Shown here: positions 45,087-53,820 of the stretch, in pieces
Position numbering within the stretch: position 1 is the first letter of the stretch
Layout of the letters: each line of letters starts with the position of its first letter
Source of the DNA: Peptostreptococcus stomatis DSM 17678
GTDB taxonomy: Bacteria > Bacillota > Clostridia > Peptostreptococcales > Peptostreptococcaceae
Assembly (NCBI RefSeq): GCF_000147675.1
Contig: NZ_ADGQ01000050.1
Coordinates: 1-64,000 of the forward strand
Length of the DNA: 64,000 nucleotides
Direction: 5' to 3'
The notes under the pieces: generated by a model
Databases searched by the model: none
Seen by the model: only the letters and a program-made list of their open reading frames with translations
Told to the model about the DNA's origin: nothing
Program-made: the position numbers and the translations under genes

Positions 45087-45116
45087 AAACACAACAGAGA
45101 TGTTGTGTTTTTTTTA
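45087..45116. terminator. Rho-independent terminator between convergent genes
   Basis: Stem AAACACAAC/GTTGTGTTT (45087-45095 with 45102-45110) plus a T run on the plus strand; the upstream A-rich side may also serve the minus-strand repressor. Confidence 0.8.
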
Positions 45117-45119
45117 TCT

Positions 45120-45803
45120 CTATAATACCGTGTTGTACATTATAACCTTACCTATAATATTTAAACCATCAGAATTATCAAAAGGAATGATTATATCATC
45201 AAAACAAGTTTCATAACTATCAGGACTAAATATATATCTTTTATTCTTCTTATCTTTAAAAAACCTTTTGACACTGTATTCATAATTATTGGAAAAAACC
45301 ACAATATCTCCATTTGATAGGGAAGAAGGAGATACATTAGTGATAAGACCAATTAAAGAACCATTAGGTATGACCCTGTTCATACTTTCACCATTTACCC
45401 TCATAAGAAGAAGGTCTTTCCTACCGGCATACCTTCCTAATAGTAGGTCGGGTATATTAACTAGGTCTATGTCTTGTTGGGCTTCAATTTCGTTTGCTAG
45501 ACCTGCAGATACACCTGCATCGACAAAAGGATATGAATTTATTAAAAGACCATCATCAAAGGTACTTTGTGTATTAAGGTCTATCCTGTCCATGCTATCT
45601 GAATTACAGGCTAACCATTCAGGGTTTACCTCTAATATGTCTGCTAGGATGAATATTTTATCTTGTTTGGGAAGATATTTTCCAGACATATAAGAGCTAA
45701 TTGTTCCCCTGTTAATACAGCTAATCTTGGAGAGAGAGTATTGGCTTATCGATTTATTCTTCATAGCAGCCTTTAATCTATTTATGAATAATTCCTTGTT
45801 CAT
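45120..45803 (-). CDS. HTH-XRE transcription regulator with S24 (LexA-like) self-cleavage domain
   Basis: 227 residues, organised like lambda CI or HdiR: N-terminal XRE helix-turn-helix (about 5-60; SQYSLSKISCINRGTISSYMSGK) and C-terminal S24 peptidase domain. The likely cleavage bond is Ala100-Gly101 in VSAGLA. The catalytic pair is Ser140 (NGESMNRVIPNG) and Lys179 (YSVKRF). Such repressors are inactivated on RecA-ssDNA activation. ATG at 45803 follows GAGGAGGTAGCAAG. No prophage genes are nearby, so it may be a domesticated stress regulator. Confidence 0.82.
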   Translation of the reverse strand: MNKELFINRLKAAMKNKSISQYSLSKISCINRGTISSYMSGKYLPKQDKIFILADILEVNPEWLACNSDSMDRIDLNTQSTFDDGLLINSYPFVDAGVSAGLANEIEAQQDIDLVNIPDLLLGRYAGRKDLLLMRVNGESMNRVIPNGSLIGLITNVSPSSLSNGDIVVFSNNYEYSVKRFFKDKKNKRYIFSPDSYETCFDDIIIPFDNSDGLNIIGKVIMYNTVL

Positions 45804-45849
45804 ACTTGCTACCTCCTCGTAATTTGGTCGATTTATCAATCTATATACT

Positions 45850-45877
45850 ATTATAACATATAGTTATGAAAACGCAA
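45850..45877 (-). promoter_or_regulatory. Repressor promoter
   Basis: On the minus strand TTGCGT (45872-45877), a 16-bp spacer containing AACTATATGTT, and TATAAT (45850-45855). The imperfect palindrome in the spacer is a candidate autoregulatory operator. Confidence 0.6.
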
Positions 45878-46055
45878 CTATTATTTGGAATATTTTTCTA
45901 TATTTTTAAAATTTCCTATTCTTTTATCCTAGATATATGTTATAATACTAAAATGATACTTTAAAAGTTACAATTTAATGAGCAGGTACTAGTCATATTT
46001 AAACTGTGAATTTTCTAATTAATCAAAAATTTACAATATAAATCATAAAGCCTGC

Positions 46056-46083
46056 TTGAATATTTTTGTTTATGTAGTATAAT
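46056..46083 (+). promoter_or_regulatory. vanW-family gene promoter
   Basis: TTGAAT (46056-46061), a 16-bp spacer and TATAAT (46078-46083), about 38 bases before the ATG at 46121. Confidence 0.6.
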
Positions 46084-46120
46084 GAAAAAAGAGTAATATA
46101 ATTGTTGGTGAGGTGGATAT

Positions 46121-47572
46121 ATGAATATATTAAAAGAACATAAAAAGGCGGTAATAATATCCGCTGCTGTACTAGTTGGTATATTAGCCATAGGTACGGG
46201 TGCCTTATCTATGCAGGTTGCATCAGATAAGATATTAAAGGGCGTTAGAGTAGCTAATGTAGATCTTAGTGGCATGACTAAGAGTCAGGCCCTGGCAAAA
46301 TTGGAATCATTAGATACTTTGAAAAATATTAGGATGTATTATGGCAATCAGTCGTGGAAGGTTTCTGCAAGTGACATAGACTTAAACATAAATTATAATT
46401 CAACTGTAGATTCTGCCTATAATTATAATAGGAAGAATGGCTTTTTTACTAATCTAGCCAGAACTCTGAAGGCAGATTTAGGTAGCAAGGCTAGTGTTGC
46501 CCTTGATATGAACTATAATGATAGTAAGCTTAATGAAAGTTTAAAACAGGTTAAATCAAAGTTGGACAGTCAGGTTAAGGAAGCTACTTTAGACTATGAT
46601 TACAAGACTAAAAAGACTACTATAGTAGCAGATGAACCTGGTAAGACAATGGACCTTCAAGCATCACATGACAAGTTGGTTAAAAACTTAGGAACTGATA
46701 AGTTTGATGCAGAAATGGTAGTTAAACTGGAACCTGCAAAATTTACTAAGGCAGACTTAAAGGGAATAGATACTCTTCTAGGAGCTTATTCAACAGTTTA
46801 TGGGGGGCTTTCTTCTAGAAACTATAACATAGAAAAATCTACAAGGGATTCAAGTGGAATAGTTTTAAAGCCGGGTCAGGAATATTCTTTCAACGGTTTA
46901 ACTGGTGAGAAAACCCTAGCTAGGGGATATAAGGCAGCTCCGGTAATAGAAAGCGGTAAGTTAGTAATGGGTATCGGTGGTGGTGTTTGTCAGACTTCAT
47001 CAACTATATTCAATGCAGCCCTTTTATCAGGTATGGAAATAACTACTAGAAGGAGTCATACAATACCTTCTGATTATGTGAATATGGGTAGGGATGCTAC
47101 TGTATTTGATGGTAATCCAGGTCAGGACCTAAAGTTCAAGAACCCATTCAAACACAATGTATATATAAAGAACTATACATATGGTAGCAAGGTTATATCT
47201 GAAGTGTATGGGGCTTCAAGCGACTATAAGAATATAGATATAGCAACTCAGGTCCTAGGTTCTTATGGTGGTGGAAGTAAGACTGTTTCAGATCCTAGTC
47301 TACCAGCAGGTGCAAGGGTTGTAGAAAAATATTCAAGAGCAGGATATAATGTTGTTACATATAGACAGTACAAGGATGAAAAGGGAAATCTTGTTAAGTC
47401 TGAAAAGATAGGTTATAGTAATTACCCAGCCCAGGTAGGTGTTGTTAGGGTGGGTGCAGCCAAGGCAGCAAAACCAAGCAAGCCGGGTCAAGTAGCGCCA
47501 AAACCACAGCAACAAGCTCCAGCACCAGCACCAGGTGGAGGTCAGTCAGCAAGTCCAGGTGCAGGAGCATAA
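46121..47572 (+). CDS. VanW family protein with peptidoglycan-binding-like N-domain
   Basis: 483 residues, signal-anchored at the N-terminus (VIISAAVLVGILAIGTGAL). It continues with a PG_binding_4-type domain (about 80-200) and then a VanW domain (about 215-370: SSGIVLKPGQEYSFNGLTG, GGGVCQTSSTIFNAAL, RRSHTIPSDYV). A G5-like segment (about 385-445) and a Pro/Ala/Gly-rich tail follow. VanW occurs in vancomycin clusters but here stands alone and is a general clostridial cell-wall protein of unknown reaction. GGTGAGGTGG precedes ATG. Confidence 0.85.
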   Translation: MNILKEHKKAVIISAAVLVGILAIGTGALSMQVASDKILKGVRVANVDLSGMTKSQALAKLESLDTLKNIRMYYGNQSWKVSASDIDLNINYNSTVDSAYNYNRKNGFFTNLARTLKADLGSKASVALDMNYNDSKLNESLKQVKSKLDSQVKEATLDYDYKTKKTTIVADEPGKTMDLQASHDKLVKNLGTDKFDAEMVVKLEPAKFTKADLKGIDTLLGAYSTVYGGLSSRNYNIEKSTRDSSGIVLKPGQEYSFNGLTGEKTLARGYKAAPVIESGKLVMGIGGGVCQTSSTIFNAALLSGMEITTRRSHTIPSDYVNMGRDATVFDGNPGQDLKFKNPFKHNVYIKNYTYGSKVISEVYGASSDYKNIDIATQVLGSYGGGSKTVSDPSLPAGARVVEKYSRAGYNVVTYRQYKDEKGNLVKSEKIGYSNYPAQVGVVRVGAAKAAKPSKPGQVAPKPQQQAPAPAPGGGQSASPGAGA

Positions 47573-47619
47573 AATCTACTAAATGAAATTTTTAGCATAA
47601 TATATATTATAAATAATAC

Positions 47620-47663
47620 AGACTAGTCGTGATGGCTAGTCTTTTCTATATAGAAAAGACTAG
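47620..47663 (+). terminator. Overlapping alternative hairpins after the vanW gene
   Basis: Hairpin one pairs AGACTAG (47620-47626) with CTAGTCT (47636-47642) and is followed by TTTTCT. Its 3' arm is also the 5' half of a perfect 28-base palindrome (47636-47663, two 14-bp arms with no spacer). The two structures exclude each other. Confidence 0.6.
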
Positions 47664-47799
47664 GCTTACTCTCTATTTTTTATGGGTTTAGATTAATCTG
47701 CATGGCTTTGTATGATTTATATATAAGTAAACTTTAATCATAGTTTAAATGAATAATATATGATATAATAATACTGATTAAAAATGGAGGACGAGTGTA

Positions 47800-49446
47800 A
47801 TGAGTAAAGAGTTAGCACAATTGCTATTTCCAAATGTTGATAAGACGATAGAATACTATGAAGACCTATATCCAGAAAGAAACCTTGACAAGAAGGCCAA
47901 GGTAACAAGGTTGGGGCCGAGCCCAACTGGATTTATCCATTTAGGTAACCTTTATGGAGCCCTTGTAGATGAGAGAATAGCCCATCTTAATGATGGTACT
48001 ATGCTCTTAAGGATTGAGGATACAGATGATAAGAGGAAGGTAGAAGGATCTGAAGAACTGATTATAAGATCATTGAAATTCTTCGGTATAGAATTTGATG
48101 AAGGGGTAAGCCTAGATGGTGAAAAGGGTATTTATGGACCTTACAGACAGAGTGATAGAAAGGAAATCTATCAGACTGCTGCCAAGTATCTTACAGAAAA
48201 GGGCTTTACATATCCATCTTTCGTTTCAGAAGAAGAAATGGCCATAATAAGAGAAGAACAGGAAAAGGCTGGTGTCAATACCGGCTATTATGGAAAATGG
48301 GCTACTGACAGAAACCTAAGTCTAGAAGAGATAAGGGCAAATCTTGATGCCGGTAAGCCATGGACTTTAAGACTAAAGTCTGGTGGGGACCCAGAAGTTG
48401 CCATGAAGTTTAAGGATGGTATCAGGGGTGAAATAAATGTTAGACAAAACAATCTTGATGTAGTAATACTTAAGCAAAATGGTATACCAACTTACCACTT
48501 TGCCCATGTAGTGGATGACCACTTTATGAGGGTTACAGATGTGGTTAGGGGTGAGGAATGGTTATCTACCCTACCTATACACTTAGAGCTATTCTTCCTT
48601 ATGGGTTGGACAAGACCTAACTACAACCATACTGCCCACCTAATGAAGGTAGAAGATGACAAGAAGAGAAAGTTATCTAAGAGAAAGGATCCTGAGTTAT
48701 CCCTAGAATACTATATGAAGGATGGCTACTTTCCAGAGGCAGTTACAGAGTATCTTATGACTTTGATGAATTCTAACTATGAAGAGTGGAGGATGAAAAA
48801 TCCAGACAAGTCTTACAGGGAATTTGCCTTTAAGACAAAAAATATGAGTTCATCTGGTGCCCTATTTGACCTAAATAAACTTAATGACATCTCCAAGGAT
48901 GTCCTAGTAAAGATGAGTGAAGACCAAATCCTTGATTTTATGATGGCTTGGTCTGAAAAGTTCGATAAGGATGCCAACCAGCTTCTAGTTAAGTATAGGG
49001 ATGACCTAAGCAGGCTATTGGCCATTGGAAGGTCAGGAAAGAAACCTAGAAAAGACCTAGTGAACTGTAGTCAGATTATGGACTTTGTATCATATTATTT
49101 TGATGAAGATTTCAAGTATGTTGATAACCTGCCTGAAAGGGTATCAAAAGAGGATGCAAGGGTAATTTTAAGGGCATATATAGATACTTATAACCAGGAT
49201 GATACCAATGAAGCTTGGTTTGAAAAGGTAAAAACTATAACTGATACAAATGGATTCACATCAAATAATAAGGCCTTTAAGAATGAACCGGAACTTTACA
49301 AGGGTAATATTACTGATGTATCTACAGCCATTAGAGTTGCTGTGGTTGGTAGACAACAGTCACCAGACTTATGGAGTATCCAACAGGTTATGGGCCGTGA
49401 TAGAGTACTTGCAAGAATTGAAAAGTATCTCGAAACACTAGCATAA
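47800..49446 (+). CDS. gltX: Glutamyl-tRNA synthetase
   Basis: Class I synthetase charging tRNA-Glu, 548 residues, the longer form seen in clostridia. The HIGH-equivalent is GPSPTGFIHLGNLYGAL (about 39-55) and the KMSKS-equivalent is KRKLSKRKDPE. GGAGGACGAGT precedes ATG; an extended -10 TGATATAAT lies at 47761-47769. There is no T-box. Whether it also charges tRNA-Gln (non-discriminating) cannot be decided here. Confidence 0.93.
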   Translation: MSKELAQLLFPNVDKTIEYYEDLYPERNLDKKAKVTRLGPSPTGFIHLGNLYGALVDERIAHLNDGTMLLRIEDTDDKRKVEGSEELIIRSLKFFGIEFDEGVSLDGEKGIYGPYRQSDRKEIYQTAAKYLTEKGFTYPSFVSEEEMAIIREEQEKAGVNTGYYGKWATDRNLSLEEIRANLDAGKPWTLRLKSGGDPEVAMKFKDGIRGEINVRQNNLDVVILKQNGIPTYHFAHVVDDHFMRVTDVVRGEEWLSTLPIHLELFFLMGWTRPNYNHTAHLMKVEDDKKRKLSKRKDPELSLEYYMKDGYFPEAVTEYLMTLMNSNYEEWRMKNPDKSYREFAFKTKNMSSSGALFDLNKLNDISKDVLVKMSEDQILDFMMAWSEKFDKDANQLLVKYRDDLSRLLAIGRSGKKPRKDLVNCSQIMDFVSYYFDEDFKYVDNLPERVSKEDARVILRAYIDTYNQDDTNEAWFEKVKTITDTNGFTSNNKAFKNEPELYKGNITDVSTAIRVAVVGRQQSPDLWSIQQVMGRDRVLARIEKYLETLA

Positions 49447-49544
49447 AATTTTTGGTGATATTAAATAGTGTTTTATATTTATCTTTTCTAGCATTCAGCT
49501 AGCAATTTATTCGAGTTATAGTATATAATTCGAGAAGAACATAC

Positions 49545-49660
49545 AAATACGAATATTAAACGAGTGGCAAGGGGGATATAGTTCGACATTATTCAATTCT
49601 TTGCCACTTTTTTTATAAAAAAATACGTATTTAGTCTTGCAAAAAATAGTAAATACGAAT
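49545..49660. repeat. Repeated AAATACG[A/T]AT boxes upstream of purF
   Basis: AAATACGAAT at 49545-49554 and 49651-49660, with a perfect palindrome AAATACGTATTT at 49621-49632; TACGAAAT recurs near 49687. CGAA-centred boxes in AT-rich flanks resemble PurR boxes of Firmicutes, which fits the downstream purine gene. The assignment is inference. Confidence 0.45.
49563..49614 (+). terminator. Terminator/possible attenuator before purF
   Basis: AGTGGCAA (49563-49570) pairs with TTGCCACT (49601-49608), followed by a T run; the loop is 30 bases. It either ends the gltX transcript or attenuates purF. Confidence 0.7.
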
Positions 49661-49723
49661 AAAATATATATATGAGGAAATAAATGTACGAAATTTATAT
49701 ATACTTATAGAGGAGAAATGATA

Positions 49724-51145
49724 ATGGCAGGATTAAAAGAAGAATGCGGGGTATTTGGTGCATTTGACTTTAGTGGTCAAGATGTAGCATCTTATATATA
49801 CTATGGTCTATTTGCCCTACAACATAGGGGACAGGAAAGTGCTGGTATTTCGGTTACAGATACAAATGAAGAAGGAAGGAACGTAATGTTCCATAAGGAT
49901 AGTGGTTTAGTTAATGAAGTTTTCAACAAGGATGTCTTGAGATCATTAAAAGGTAACCTAGGAGTTGGTCATGTTAGGTATTCTACAGCAGGTGGAATAG
50001 GGCGTGAAAATGCCCAACCATTTGTAATTCACTATATGAAGGGGATACTATCAATGGCCCACAATGGTAACTTGACTAATGCAGCAGAGTTGAAGCAGGG
50101 CTTGGCTACAACTGGCGCAATCTTCCAGACTAATACAGATTCTGAGGTTATAGCCTATCTTATAGCTAGAGAAAGATTACATACTCTGTCTATACAGGAT
50201 GCAGTAAAATCTGCAGCCCAGAAGTTAAGAGGGGCATTTTCTCTTGTAGTAGGAAGTCCTTCAAAGCTAATTGGAGCCAGAGACCCATTAGGTTTTAGAC
50301 CCCTATGCATAGGAAGGAAGGACAGCATATACTTCTTAAGTTCTGAATCAGCAGCCTTGGATACTATAGGTGCAGAATTTGTCAGGGATGTTGAACCTGG
50401 GGAAATTGTAACCATAGTAGATGGTCAGATTTATTCTGACTGGATCTACCATGCTCCTGTAAAATCAAGGTGTATATTCGAATATATATATTTTGCAAGA
50501 ACCGATAGTATAATAGATGGACAAAGTGTATACTCTTCAAGGGTAAGGGCTGGTAGTATCTTAGCAGAAAAATACCCGGTTGACGCAGATCTTGTTATTG
50601 GTGTACCAGAGTCAGGTCTAGCAGCTGCAGTAGGATATTCACAGGGGTCAAACATACCTTATGGAATGGCCTTTTACAAGAATAGTTACGTTGGAAGAAC
50701 TTTTATAAAGCCAAAACAAAATGAGAGAACTGCCGGTGTCCAAGCTAAACTAAACGTAATTAGGGACGTAGTGAAGGGCAAGAGGGTAGTGATGGTAGAC
50801 GACTCTATAGTTAGGGGTACTACTATAAGAAACATAGTTAAAATGCTAAAGGATGCGGGTGCCCTTGAAGTACATGTAAGGATCAGCTCTCCACCATTTA
50901 AGCATCCATGCTATTATGGTACTGACGTTCCAAGTAGTGAGAACCTAGTTGCTGTCAATAATACGATTGATGAGATAAAAGAAAGCATAAATGCTGACTC
51001 TTTAGGTTTCTTGGATATAGAGGATCTTGGACAATTATGTCCAGGTCTTGACTATTGTGATGCCTGCTTTACTGGAAAGTATGCAGGTGGAATACCAAGT
51101 GACCCATCTAAAACCAACTCTTGTAGTAGCAAGATAGTATTATAG
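49724..51145 (+). CDS. purF: Amidophosphoribosyltransferase
   Basis: First committed step of purine synthesis: PRPP plus glutamine to phosphoribosylamine. About 473 residues. The start is set by AGAGGAG eight bases before ATG at 49724, giving a seven-residue propeptide before nucleophile Cys8 (EECGVFG). The C-terminal PRTase loop is VVMVDDSIVRGTT. The four [4Fe-4S] ligands of the Bacillus-type enzyme appear to be present: KSRCIFEY, KHPCYYG and DYCDAC. The other pur genes are not adjacent, unlike the usual long pur operon. Confidence 0.95.
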   Translation: MAGLKEECGVFGAFDFSGQDVASYIYYGLFALQHRGQESAGISVTDTNEEGRNVMFHKDSGLVNEVFNKDVLRSLKGNLGVGHVRYSTAGGIGRENAQPFVIHYMKGILSMAHNGNLTNAAELKQGLATTGAIFQTNTDSEVIAYLIARERLHTLSIQDAVKSAAQKLRGAFSLVVGSPSKLIGARDPLGFRPLCIGRKDSIYFLSSESAALDTIGAEFVRDVEPGEIVTIVDGQIYSDWIYHAPVKSRCIFEYIYFARTDSIIDGQSVYSSRVRAGSILAEKYPVDADLVIGVPESGLAAAVGYSQGSNIPYGMAFYKNSYVGRTFIKPKQNERTAGVQAKLNVIRDVVKGKRVVMVDDSIVRGTTIRNIVKMLKDAGALEVHVRISSPPFKHPCYYGTDVPSSENLVAVNNTIDEIKESINADSLGFLDIEDLGQLCPGLDYCDACFTGKYAGGIPSDPSKTNSCSSKIVL

Positions 51146-51196
51146 GTTTAAGAGTAAATTTATAAGTATACAAGTAAATAGATTAAAGTAGCAATT

Positions 51197-51250
51197 AATA
51201 GGCGGTCTTAGTTAATTAATAACTTGGACTGCCTATTTATATTATTGATT
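51197..51250 (+). terminator. Probable purF terminator
   Basis: An 11-bp stem with one G-U, AATAGGCGGTC/GACTGCCTATT (51197-51207 with 51237-51247), then TATATT. The U tract is weak. Confidence 0.5.
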
Positions 51251-51312
51251 CTCCAATCCAACAAGTCTGATCTACTGAAGCTAGTAAAAAAATGGTCTGA
51301 TACTTTATGATA

Positions 51313-51321
51313 TGGTATAAT
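51313..51321 (+). promoter_or_regulatory. Extended -10 promoter of topB
   Basis: TGGTATAAT, an extended -10 (TATAAT at 51316-51321), without a clear -35. The start would be near 51328, giving a 71-base leader that contains two direct repeats. Confidence 0.5.
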
Positions 51322-51333
51322 AAAAAGATAAGT

Positions 51334-51379
51334 ATATAGGTAAATAATTAAAATAGATATAGATATAGGTAAATAATTA
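51334..51379 (+). repeat. 17-bp direct repeat in topB leader
   Basis: ATATAGGTAAATAATTA occurs exactly at 51334-51350 and 51363-51379 (29-base period), with a partial third copy running into the ribosome site (ATATAGGAGG). It lies in the predicted untranslated leader. Confidence 0.7.
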
Positions 51380-51398
51380 GATATAGGAGGAGACCTAT

Positions 51399-53687
51399 AT
51401 GATATTAGTATTGGCAGAAAAACCTTCAGTAGCAAAGACAATAGCAGCCTTTTTAAAGGCAGGCGCTAGAAAAAACGGATATTTTGAGGGTAATAATTAC
51501 ATAGTAACATATGCAGTTGGACACCTTGTATCTCTCTTTGACATGAAGGACTATAATAAGGACAAGTATTCTGGTTCATGGAAGATGGAAAACTATCCAT
51601 TTATACCGGAGTCTAAGTTCAAATTCAAGGTGGATAAAGATAAGGATAAACAGTTTAAAATAGTTTCAAGTCTAATAAATAGGAAGGATGTAGAATATAT
51701 TATAAATGCTACAGATAATGATAGGGAAGGTGAACTAATATCTTTCTTGATATTTATGATGGCAAAAAACACAAAACCTGTTAAACGTATATTAGTTAAT
51801 GAGTGGACACCAGAAGACATTACTAGGGGTCTCAATGACCTAAAAGATGATGAGGATATGAGAAACCTTCAGGCTGCTGGATACACTAGGTTGATAACAG
51901 ACTGGCTGATTGGGATTAACTTCACCTGTGCAGCCACTCTAAAATATGGCAATGGTAAGATGCTTAACATAGGAAGGGTAATCCTACCAACAGTAAAATT
52001 AGTATATGATAGACACATGGAAATAAAAAACTTTGTACCAGAGAAGTACTATGAGATAGAGGGAAGGTTCAGGGCTAAAAATGGTGAATATAGTGGTAAA
52101 CTAGTTTTAGATAAGAATAAAAAAATGACAGATCTTGACTTGGCCAAGGGTATAATATCTAAAATAGATTCAAATACTGGTGTCATAAGTTCTAAAGTGG
52201 TTACTAAATCCAAGGAATATGCACCCAAACTATTTTCACTGACTTCACTTCAAGGTTTTATAACATCAAAATATGCTAGTTTTACGTCTGACAAGGTCCT
52301 AAGCATATGTCAAAATCTTTATGAAGGTAAAGGGAAGGGAGGCTATATAACCTATCCTAGGACAGATTCTCTTTACTTGGAAGAAAGTTTGGTTGGTAAG
52401 GTTGAAAAAACCTTAAATATTATAAAAAAGGGGCATCCTTGTGAATCTAATATAAAGTTCTCCAAGTCAAAAAGGGTATTTGACTCATCAAAGGTAGAGA
52501 GCCACAGTGCCATCATACCTACCTATATAATACCTCCTAATAGTCTATCAAAGGATGAAAAGATAGTCTATGAGGCTATTAGAGATAGGTTTTTGGCAAA
52601 CTTTATGCCACCTGCTGAATATGAAAATACTGAAATTATGACTGATGTTGATAAACACAGGTTCCAATCAAAGGGGAAGGTTTTAAAGGTTAAGGGCTAC
52701 TTAGATATATATGGTAAGTTGGCTGGTGGTAATCTATTACCCCTGGTTGAAAAAGGGGAAAGTGTAGATGTTGTCTCCATAAAGCCTCTAGAAAAGGTAA
52801 CGAGTCCACCTAAACCCTATACGGAAGATTCTCTCTTAAAGGCGATGAAAAACTGTGGTAAGAATGTTTCTGAAGACGATACGAGCGTCTTATCAGGCTA
52901 TTCAATAGGTACATCTGCTACCAGGGCAGATGTTTTAAAAAAGATTGGACAAGTAGGTTATGTAAAAAAGAAGGGCAAAAGCTACTCTATAACTGATTTA
53001 GGTATAAATCTAGTAGAGATATTCCCTGTTGACGACTTGTTTGATGTTGACTTTACAGGTAAGTTGGAGAAGAGCCTCTTCGATATACAAAAGGGAAATT
53101 TCAGTAGGAAGGACTACCTTAATATGATATGTAAGTTCGTCTATGATAATGTGAATAAGATAAAATTCGGACCCAATAAGTCCATTAATACTGATAAAAT
53201 AGTTTATAATCCAAGGACAAAAAAATTTGTCAAGGAATCAAGCTTTAAAGCTAAGACTTCTCAGGCTAAAACTACTGTTAAGATCAGTGAAAAACTTGGG
53301 AAAAAAGGCATTGAACAAGATAAGAAAATTTCAAGTACAAGGTCAAAGTCCATTAAAAAGACTAAGGAAAAGGTCATAGATCCACAAACCGGCCTAGAGA
53401 TAATAGGAAAGTGTCCAGAATGTGGGGCCAGTATTATAGAGTCACCAAAGGCCTTTTCTTGTAAAAATTATAAACAATGTGGCTTTACAATTTGGAAAAA
53501 TGACACCCAGCTTGCATCTTATAATAAAAAACCTAATAAAACCATGGTACGTTCCCTGGCTAAAAAAGGGGAGGCAAACTTAAAGGGACTACAAGATATA
53601 AATGGCAAGAAGTTTGAAGCCAAGATAGGTTATATAATCAGTCCTGACAAGGTTTTAAGGTTAAAAATTGAAGCTAAATTAGAATAA
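51399..53687 (+). CDS. topB: DNA topoisomerase III
   Basis: Type IA topoisomerase for decatenation and recombination intermediates, 762 residues. Toprim domain at the N-terminus (ILVLAEKPSVAKTIAAF; NATDNDREGELI with the acidic pair). Active-site Tyr319 in GYITYPRTDS. The C-terminus has a Lys-rich linker and a zinc-ribbon-like module with CPECGAS and CKNYKQCGFTIW, then a final compact repeat. AGGAGGAGACC precedes ATG. It could instead be a second TopB paralog from a mobile element, but the neighbours are chromosomal. Confidence 0.92.
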   Translation: MILVLAEKPSVAKTIAAFLKAGARKNGYFEGNNYIVTYAVGHLVSLFDMKDYNKDKYSGSWKMENYPFIPESKFKFKVDKDKDKQFKIVSSLINRKDVEYIINATDNDREGELISFLIFMMAKNTKPVKRILVNEWTPEDITRGLNDLKDDEDMRNLQAAGYTRLITDWLIGINFTCAATLKYGNGKMLNIGRVILPTVKLVYDRHMEIKNFVPEKYYEIEGRFRAKNGEYSGKLVLDKNKKMTDLDLAKGIISKIDSNTGVISSKVVTKSKEYAPKLFSLTSLQGFITSKYASFTSDKVLSICQNLYEGKGKGGYITYPRTDSLYLEESLVGKVEKTLNIIKKGHPCESNIKFSKSKRVFDSSKVESHSAIIPTYIIPPNSLSKDEKIVYEAIRDRFLANFMPPAEYENTEIMTDVDKHRFQSKGKVLKVKGYLDIYGKLAGGNLLPLVEKGESVDVVSIKPLEKVTSPPKPYTEDSLLKAMKNCGKNVSEDDTSVLSGYSIGTSATRADVLKKIGQVGYVKKKGKSYSITDLGINLVEIFPVDDLFDVDFTGKLEKSLFDIQKGNFSRKDYLNMICKFVYDNVNKIKFGPNKSINTDKIVYNPRTKKFVKESSFKAKTSQAKTTVKISEKLGKKGIEQDKKISSTRSKSIKKTKEKVIDPQTGLEIIGKCPECGASIIESPKAFSCKNYKQCGFTIWKNDTQLASYNKKPNKTMVRSLAKKGEANLKGLQDINGKKFEAKIGYIISPDKVLRLKIEAKLE

Positions 53688-53820
53688 ATTGTATTTTTGT
53701 CTCTACTTGTATCTTATGGATACTCAAAACTTAATTCTTTATTGTTTATAGCTTTGACCATGCAGGTATATCTATGATATAATGAGGGATGGATTTTATA
53801 GCAATAAATTTGGAGGAAAA

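Larger units (their letters stand above)
45804..46120. other. Divergent regulatory region between S24 repressor and vanW gene
   Basis: About 317 bases, very AT-rich. It contains the minus-strand repressor promoter (45850-45877) with a small inverted repeat AACATATAGTT across its spacer. An isolated extended -10 TGTTATAAT (45938-45946) faces right, and the vanW promoter lies at 46056-46083. No gene is seen. Confidence 0.5.

Noticed and set aside
45120-45803. S24 repressor as evidence of a prophage
   Set aside because: No integrase, structural or lysis genes and no attachment repeats within the window.
46121-47572. VanW gene as part of a vancomycin-resistance cluster
   Set aside because: No vanA/B, vanH, vanX, vanR or vanS nearby; solitary VanW proteins are common in clostridia, and the ddl at 37705 looks like the housekeeping ligase.
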